NCBI GenBank assembly: GCA_003116995.1
Contig: BDSL01000052.1
Location: forward strand, 496,001 to 560,000
Origin: Yamagishiella unicocca
Taxonomy: Eukaryota; Chlorophyta; Chlorophyceae; Chlamydomonadales; Volvocaceae
Length of the DNA stretch: 64,000 bases
Reading direction: 5' to 3'
Every line of letters starts with the position of its first letter. The first letter of the stretch is position 1. Positions 57,292 through 64,000 of this stretch are shown here, piece after piece. Made by a program: the position numbers and the translations under genes. Below the pieces are notes generated by a model, which worked only from the letters and a program-made list of their open reading frames with translations, did no database searches and was not told the origin of the DNA.

Positions 57292-57350
57292 GACGGGTCA
57301 GACGGGTCAGACGGGTCAGACGGGTCAGCGGGTCGACGGGTCAGACGGGT
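57292..57350. repeat. 10-bp tandem repeat GACGGGTCAG
   Basis: About six units directly after the stop codon of the unknown gene (minus strand), some diverged to CGGGTCGACG. It would lie at the start of the 3' UTR. Confidence 0.75.
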
Positions 57351-60300
57351 CACAGCTGCAGTACGGCTCCAGGCCGGCTGCGCTCCATGAGGCGGAAGGC
57401 CAGCTCGGCCAGGTCCACCTGGCGGTTGGGAGTTTTGAGGGTTGGGAGTTGGGGGTTGGGAGTTGGGGTTATAGGCGTCGGTTATGTGGCGGTGCGTGTG
57501 GGGCGGAGATGGGCGGGAGTCGCAGTAGGCACCGGAAGGAGCGGCAGGGGCACCGAGGAGGGCCGGACGCAAACCGAGGAGGGGCGGGTGGTGGGGCGGG
57601 GTAGTGGGGTGGCTGTGAGCTGCTCGGTGGTGGAGGAGGTGGAGGCGGAACCGGAGCGACGAGCAGCGGAGTGACACCTCCCGGGGTGTCGAGGGGGGAA
57701 ACTACACAATTGCATTGCAACCCTGGCCCTAGTCGCCTGCGGTACGACATGTCCAACAAACCGCCTGCGTACAACTGCGTGTTGTGTACGACATCGCAAC
57801 GCCTCATTGCATGGGTGGCACGTGGCAGCTTGCATGCTCCCGAGTACGGGAGGTGGACATGTCGCACCTCGGCGGGCGACACCGCCCGGACGCGAGGCAG
57901 CGGCGGCGGCGCCCTTCTGTCGTACTGCAGCTCCCACTCGAGCTGCTCATCGCTGAAGTGTGGGACAGGCTGTACGGCACCAGCGTCAGACGGCGCCGCC
58001 GATGCGGCGGGCCCCGCCGCCGCCGCACGAACCGCGCTGCAGCTGGCGCCGCCGCCGGTGACGCCTACCGGCGGCGGCGGAGGCGCCGGTTGCAGCGGCG
58101 GTGGCGGCGGCATCGGGTCGGGCAGGGCCCTTCCCAGGCGCTCCGCCGCGAGGCGTACCGCCTGGGGCCAGGAGAGGGTCGGCGGCGGCAGGGAGGGCTC
58201 CGGCGGCAGGACTCGCCTGGGCAGGTGGGGAGGTTGCGAGGAGGACCCGTGGCAGGTGGGGAGGTTGCGAGGAGGACCCGTGGCAGGCGGGGAGGTTTCG
58301 AGGAAGACCCGTGGTGCCGTGGATGCCCGAAACAAAACCGTGTAGAACAGGCGTTTTGAACAGGCGGGGAGGTGGGGGGATGTGTCAGTGCGCTGACGCC
58401 ACTGGCTAGGCTCCACACTCCTCCAATGTGCAGGCGGTGCTGCCACCACCACGTGTGCCCCCGCAGGTAGGCAGGTGGCGGCGAAACAGGAACGGCTGCC
58501 GGGCATGGTATGGCGCAGGGGTGCCTCCTCTGGTCCCCCTCCCCCACGATTGAAATGCTGGCGATCACAATGTGAGCGCAGTGGTAGAGTCAGCGGTTGA
58601 GCCTGTGAGAGGGGGCAGCTTTGGCGGCGGTTGCAACACCATACCGGTACAGTCGGCCAGGGGGAGCAGCGTGCCAGCGCACTGGCCCGGGCGCGCTGCC
58701 GCCACCGCCGCAGAGGGGACCACGTGCCACGGAAATAAAGATGGTGCCGCCGTATCTACGCGCTGTCGTACCTGTAGGCCGACACGTGACCCGGTCCCTC
58801 CGCGCGCCATTCCATCTCCGAGTGAGGCGCCCCCTCGGGCAGCGGCCTGTGTGTGTGTGTGTGCCGAATGTGGGTCGGCGTTGATTAGGTGGCTCGTTTT
58901 AGTAGTTTATGGTTGTGACTGCAGCTTGTTAATGAAACCGCGCACCTTCCCCTCCTTCGCTTGCGGCCCCGCCCGACGTTGGCCCCCGTCACTTTGAACC
59001 CTGCTGTCGAAAATACCGGTACCTTCCCCCTGTCGCAGCACCACCCAAATCTCCCCCTGCCGTTTCCTATTCAGTGCCGACCCACGGGTTTTCCTCGCAC
59101 GTTCCCCGCCCCAGCCCGGACCACATCCCCCCTGCCGCAGCCCGACCCACATCCTCCCTGCCGCAGCCCGACCCACATCCCGCCGCCTCTACTCACGACC
59201 CCTGCCCACCTCCCCTACCCACCCGCAACCTCATACGCACCTGCCCTGCTCGTCGCAGTCCGAATCCGAATGAGGCACGTCCCTCGGATCCATGGCGCCA
59301 GAAGCCAGCAGCGCATCCCTGCCCAGGCACTCCTGCACCAGTACGACAGTGTGTCGTAGGAAGAGGAAATTTGTGACCCACGTACGTTAACTGACGGTGC
59401 CATCGGAAAAGGGGGCGCTAAGTGGTGTATACCGTTTAGGGAAGACTTCGCGCCCCCCCCTCACACACACCCGGCAGTGCGCGGGCATCCACCCCAGGGA
59501 CCCTTGTCCTGGACCCCATGGCTAGTGAGGACACCCGCCCTTCGGCGGACTGTAACAAAATAACTAACGAACGAACTAACGAACGAACCCACCGGTAGGT
59601 CCAGCTGAACGGCCGGGTTGCGGCCGCGCAGGCGTTCCACGTCAGCGGTCTGTTCCTCGCTCCAGTACCGGAGCACCTGGGGCCGTACGTAGGACACGTG
59701 GGTGAAGTGGGGTGAAGTGGGGTGAAGTGGGGTGAAGCGGGTGGGTTAGAGTTAAGAGGTATGGAGCCCAGGGACCGACACAGGAGGGAAGACGGAAGCG
59801 CTACTCGCCGGTGGCTACCTGGAGAAGGGCCATGGGCGGGGAGGGGGAGCGTGCGCGGGTTTCGACGGTCAGTTACCGGAAGGTTCTGGTCGTACGGACA
59901 TGCGATACGCACCTTGTGCTCTTCTTTGAAAGTCGAGAGCCAGGGGGGCGGGACCGCGATGCGCAGGGCCATAAGGCCCGGACCGACCCGCGGGCCGGTG
60001 CGGTTATTCATGTACGTGTATCGGTGAGGCGGCGGCGGCGGCGGGCGGCCAGCCAGGCGCGCCGTCTCATTAGCGGCGCGGTGCAGGATTTCAGTCGCAT
60101 TGTACGACTTTATTGGGTAGCCGTACGGATCGGCATCGCCGCTGCCGTCGGTGGCGGCGACAGTTGAAGGCGCGCCAGGCGGCGGCGGCGGCGGCATTGG
60201 CGGCAGCGCCTCCGTCTCGCCCGCGGCAGCTGCAGCAGCGGTGGCGGCGTCAATGCCAGCTTCAGCCAGCAGCCCCGCGGCGGAGGCGGCCACGTCGGCT

Positions 60301-63300
60301 GCTGCCGCCTGAGGGCGGTGAACGAGCGACGGGCGGTTAGGGTTAGTTAGTTCCTAGACAGCATGACTCATCTGCAACTAACTGCCGGTAGTCGCCGTAC
60401 ATCCGAGCTGCTCGGGACCGGCCCGACTGGACACAGGCCGCAATTGCGAGTACGACATCCGCCAGCAGCCCCTAACCGCTGCGAGCATGAGCAAGCGAGG
60501 AAGACCGAGGTGTGACGTCCGGGTGCCCCTCGCACCGCTCTGTGTTTTGCACACAAGGACATGCATTCATGCCCTGTAATGCCCCAGCACGAACCAGCAC
60601 ACGCAGCAGCAGCAGCAGCAGCAGCAGCAGAGACACCTGTTGTGCCTCACACTACCGGATCGGAGTCGCGTACCTCATCTTTGCTTCCTCGCCTCATACC
60701 GCTGCCAAACATGCGGACAGCATTCTTTCCTTCCAAAAACCCAACTCCCCGCCCGCCCACACATCCCACAGCGCCTCCCCCCCCAATTGCCCTGCCCTAC
60801 CATATCGCCTGCAGCCACAAAGTGTAGGAACTCCGGCGGTGGTGGAGCCCACAGCCGCTCAGCGGCGGTGCCCGGCGGCGGTGGCGACGGGGGCGGCTTC
60901 ATAGCCCAGGCGGCGGTGGGGAAATACCTGCGGCGCTTGTGCTCGGGGGACTGAACCCCGGGGGAGCCCAGTGGAGGGGCCGCTGCCGCCGTAACCGTGG
61001 TGGCCGCCGCGGCTCTGGCGGTCTGTTTGCGCTGCTGGCGCGAGTCAGCGGAGCTGAGACAAGCAGCCCCGGCCGCTGCAGCCTCCGGCAGCGCCGCCCC
61101 TCCCACGCAACCCTTGGAGCGACGGATCTCCTACGTCGGTTGGGTGGGGAAGGGGGGGGGGGGTTTGGGGGTTGACGAGTGGGCGGGGTCGACGGTGCAG
61201 GGAAGAAGCCCGAGATGTACGGCATGTCGTCATCAGCGGCCGGGGCGTGTGGCACACGCTGTCGGGCGGGAGAGAGAGAGAGGGTGAGAGATTGCGGTGT
61301 ACCCCGCTCCCCAGAGAGGGCATGCACTGGATCTCGACCTCCAAATGCTGGTTTTGGATCTCACCTGGATCTCCCGGGGCTCCAGCTTCTCCCCGCGAAG
61401 CACCCGCTGCAGGCGGTCCAGGACGCCAGCGTGCTGTTTGGGGTCCGGGTGGGGCCAGGCGGGGACCAGATGGGGCCAGGCGGGGACCAGATGGGGCCAG
61501 GCGGGGACCAGATGGGGCCAGGCGGGGACCAGATGGGGGCAGGCGGGGGCAGGCGGGGGCAGGCGGGGGCCAGGCGGAGGTCAGCGGGGACCAGGGGGGA
61601 AATCAGGATGTGGTATGCGGGTGATGGACTCGCGCCCCCGCACCCACATGTGTACCTGGCGGCGCAGCTGGGGGGTGATCGTCTTATCCCACAGCTCCTC
61701 ATCGTCCGGGAACTGGTACCAGGGAGACTGGAGCAGCCGGGGGCCCTCGACTGGGTCCCACCTGGGGGGGGGAAGGGACAGGAGGGAGGGGGGATTCGAG
61801 GGTTTGGCGGCCAGTGGCGGGTTCGGAACGTGGGAGGCAGTGGCGGGTCGGGGGGGTTCGAGGGAAACCCGTGGATGTCCGAAAAAAATCGTTTAAAACG
61901 GGGGGGGGGGGTGCGAGAGGGAGCAGCAACGGCACGATGAGCCCCGGCACCGGCCTTGCTACAGGCGTGCGTCACGAGCACGCTACTGTGGCGTCATGCG
62001 CTCCCGCTGCGCCGCCAGCCGCCGAGATGACGTAGAAGTCTCTGGGGCAGTTGGGCCCTATGCAACTCCCTGCCTCGCTGCTCACCATTCGCGCCAGTTG
62101 CCCTCCAGGAGCCGCACATTTGGTTGTACCGGTTGGCCGGTCCTAACGCTGCCGGTTCCGCTGCCGCCAGCGCCGGTTCCGCTGCCGCCAGCGCCGCTGC
62201 CGCCGGCGCCGGTTCCGCTGCCGCCGGCGTCACTGCCAGCGCCGCCGCCCGCCGCCGCGGCCGCTGGCCCCACTGGCGGCATGTCGCGCATCAGCAGTGC
62301 ACGGTCCTCCGCTACACTCGCTCGTGGGTGTTGCGCAGTAGCAGTGGCAGTAGCAGTGGCAGTAGCAGTGGCAGTGGCAGCAGCAGTAGCAATCATGGTA
62401 GCAGTAGCAGCGGCAGCAGCAGTGGCAATCATGGTAGCAGTAGCAGCGGCAGCAGCAGTGGCAATCACAGTAGCAGTAGCAGTGGCAGCAGCAGTGCGGG
62501 ATGGGGCGGGTCGGACGGGCGTCGGGAGGGGGCTGGGGTTCAGAGGGATCCCCCCCCCACCGCGGTGCTGCCCGCCTGCTGGCCGGAGAACATTCTCAAG
62601 TGCCTGCCACATACACACGATCACCGCCACCACGTGTTGGTGTGCCGCACCGGGCGAGTCTCACTCCCGGCCACACGCACTCACGTGCTGCCGTACACCA
62701 ACCCCCCAACAAACCCACACCAACGCACCCACCATCCTGTGCCAGCCCCAGGTACTCCGCCACCAGGGAGTCCATCCGCCCCAGGCTCGGCGGCAGGAGT
62801 GGTGCGGATCCAACATCAGCAGAACCTCCTGTCGCGGCTGCTACCTCCGGTCCGGCAGCTGTGGCACCGCCGCCACGCTGCCACGCCGCCGAGGCCCCCA
62901 CCGCCTCCTCCCCCTCGGGCACAGCAGCAAGGCTGAGATCTCCCAGCATGTCCAGTACGGACTCCTGTCGGCCAGTACGACAACCATGCCAGTTAGTACG
63001 TACGACAGCTGCGAGCACACAGACATGCTTTCACTTTGCGCACGCGTATGACGCATGGGTTATTATTGTGTATTGGTGTGCGTATGCGTGCAGTACGAGG
63101 TGTGCATGCAGGCGGTGGTACGTTTTCTGGTGCCCGCGGGCGCACCTAACCTGGCCCCGGCAGGTGTGGGTGCGCGTGCGGGTGCGGGTGCTTCTAGGGG
63201 TTTCCTGGTTCATGAAAGCCACGCAGGGCAGTACTGGGTACCTCCAGTACTGCGTTCCTTTCACACCAGGAGCCGGATTCCCCCCTTCCGCCCAGCCCCC

Positions 63301-63540
63301 CAACCCCCCGCCCCCCATCCCGTTGCGTAAAACGGTTTTTATACACGGCCCGCCCCCCACTCCCCCAGGTGTCCGAAGGCTATGCACCAGCTACACTTCC
63401 CATGTCGAGTTACCGGTTCTTTTCTGTAACCCCCAACCCCCCCACCACCACCCCAACCCCCCAGCCACCTGCAGCATGAGGCTCTCCTCCGGACCCACCA
63501 GCTCCCGCATCCACTCCTGAAGGAGGCAGGCACGTGCCGT
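57350..63540 (-). CDS. Large multi-exon gene of unknown function (5' end not resolved)
   Basis: I do not recognise the product. Phase-consistent exons on the minus strand: 62xxx-62086 (VRLLEGNWREW), 61761-61656 (EGPRLLQSPWYQFPDDEELW), 61433-61365 (GVLDRLQRVLRGEKLEPREI), 60950-60801 (SPEHKRRRYFPTAAWAMK), 60308-59913 (YGYPIKSYNATEILHRAANE, PPWLSTFKEEHK), 59676-59593 (VLRYWSEEQTADVERLRGRN), 59332-59241 (ECLGRDALLASGAMDPRDVP), tentative small exons at 58846-58772, 58695-58645 and about 58503-58454, then 58161-57868 and 57418-57350 (VDLAELAFRLMERSRPGAVL, stop). Upstream exon-like pieces lie at about 63,531-63,474 (LLQEWMRELVGPEESLMLQ) and 62,960-62,750. Several exons look conserved (aromatic and charged), while others are Ala/Pro-rich spacers. 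The gene probably starts near or beyond the right edge. Confidence 0.55.
58219..58312. repeat. 31-bp repeat, three units, leading into the intronic motif
   Basis: Units CAGGTGGGGAGGTTGCGAGG + AGGACCCGTGG. The third is altered to GAGGAAGACCCGTGG and runs into ...CGAAACAAAACCGTGTAGAAC, a copy of the recurrent intronic motif. Confidence 0.7.
59700..59745. repeat. 11-bp tandem repeat GTGAAGTGGGG
   Basis: Four units in an intron of the unknown minus-strand gene, next to the exon at 59,593-59,676. Confidence 0.75.
60604..60630. repeat. (CAG)n microsatellite, about 9 units
   Basis: Trinucleotide run in an intron of the unknown minus-strand gene. Confidence 0.9.
61451..61575. repeat. 21-bp repeat (four units) followed by a 10-bp G-rich repeat
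   Basis: GGGGCCAGGCGGGGACCAGAT four times from 61,451, then GGGGGCAGGC-type units to about 61,575. It fills the intron between the exons ending at 61,656 and starting at 61,433. Confidence 0.85.
62335..62505. repeat. GCAGTA/GCAGTG hexamer-rich tract
   Basis: Alternating GCAGTAGCAGTG units with two AGCAATCATGGTAGCAGTAG blocks. In one minus frame it would encode an Ala-Thr run joined to an exon-like segment (RALLMRDMPP), so it may be coding or intronic. Confidence 0.7.
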
Positions 63541-63903
63541 ACAGAACGTATCCGCAAACAGTACACTGGGCCTTATGTACGGCGGTGGGGAATAAAAGAA
63601 TGGGAGGTAGGTAGGATAGGGGCGGCGTGCGTGCGGACACGAAAGCCCTGCGGTGTACAGCCGGTGTACGTGTTCCGTTACCACTACTGCCCCGTGAATA
63701 CCGGTACTGCCAGGAAGGTGAATGGACGGAGGCGGTGGAGGTGGCATTGCGTGAGTGGCGACGCGCGGCACCCCCTGGACTAAGCGACCGCCAGCCTTGC
63801 GCGCACGCTTGCTGCTGACACGTCGTCACGGCTGCGCTGGCTCGGTGAGTGCGCGCCAGCTAAGCGCAGCAGGGCAAACGCTGTGCTGCTGGGTGGCCCG
63901 ACG

Positions 63904-63905
<2 letters not shown>
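63541..63905. other. Right-end region
   Basis: Short frames on both strands without recognised motifs. It may hold an upstream exon or intron of the unknown minus-strand gene; nothing firm can be said. Confidence 0.25.

Positions 63906-63979
<74 letters not shown>
63906..63979. repeat. (CAG)n microsatellite, about 24 units
   Basis: A pure run of CAG triplets near the end of the window. No supported reading frame covers it here. Confidence 0.95.
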
Positions 63980-63980
<1 letters not shown>

Positions 63981-64000
63981 GGCGTCTTCCTCCTCAACGT

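Noticed and set aside
62335..62505. Ala-Thr repeat protein segment as a confirmed exon
   Set aside because: The tract is an impure hexamer repeat; no acceptor in the right phase could be fixed, so it is listed only as a repeat.
1..64000. tRNA, rRNA or snRNA genes
   Set aside because: No cloverleaf-like box A/box B pairs or conserved rRNA stretches were noticed by eye on either strand; a covariance-model scan was not possible.

Overview
The window is nuclear DNA of a green alga of the Chlamydomonas/Volvox group. This is inferred from high G+C, many short introns with GTGAG/GTACG-type donors, TGTAA poly(A) signals after two genes, TTTTAGGG-type telomere-like motifs, Ala/Gly-rich low-complexity protein segments, and a large receptor-like TKL kinase family of volvocine type. 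No species can be named from the sequence alone.

Region 1 (1-40,215) is a cluster of four paralogous single-pass receptor-like kinase genes: A (1-2,252, +, only the 3' end), B (6,744-15,250, +), C (21,288-28,603, -) and D (31,622-40,215, -). I worked out the same 16-exon model for B, C and D by hand. All splice phases close, and the models read through without a stop (924, 927 and 929 aa). Sequence similarity in exons 14-16 pairs A with D and B with C, so the block looks like a large inverted (palindromic) duplication of an ancestral A-B tandem. The centre holds a sharp join near 16,837-16,840. Each copy is followed by a non-coding flank with an 18-bp minisatellite (about 42 units behind B, 2-4 behind the others) and a conserved GTCCCGT...ACGGGAC hairpin. 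The flanks of A and C also carry decayed BTB-type gene copies that contain a 25-bp minisatellite.

Region 2 (40,216-45,448) is mobile-element territory. A tyrosine recombinase pseudogene (+) appears to start at 40,627 and resume at 43,068. Its putative intron holds an antisense non-LTR retrotransposon fragment, which is itself broken by a homogeneous array of 113-bp repeats.

Region 3 (45,449-64,000) looks like ordinary genic DNA with minisatellite-rich introns: a leucine-rich-repeat protein gene (+, 9 exons, 962 aa), a convergent metallophosphoesterase gene of the TIGR04168 type with a probable plastid transit peptide (-, 7 exons, 611 aa), and a long minus-strand multi-exon gene of unknown function that seems to run towards or past the right edge. 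A recurrent intronic motif (GGRAAACCCG ... AAAACCGTTTAGGACAG) occurs in introns of unrelated genes across the window.
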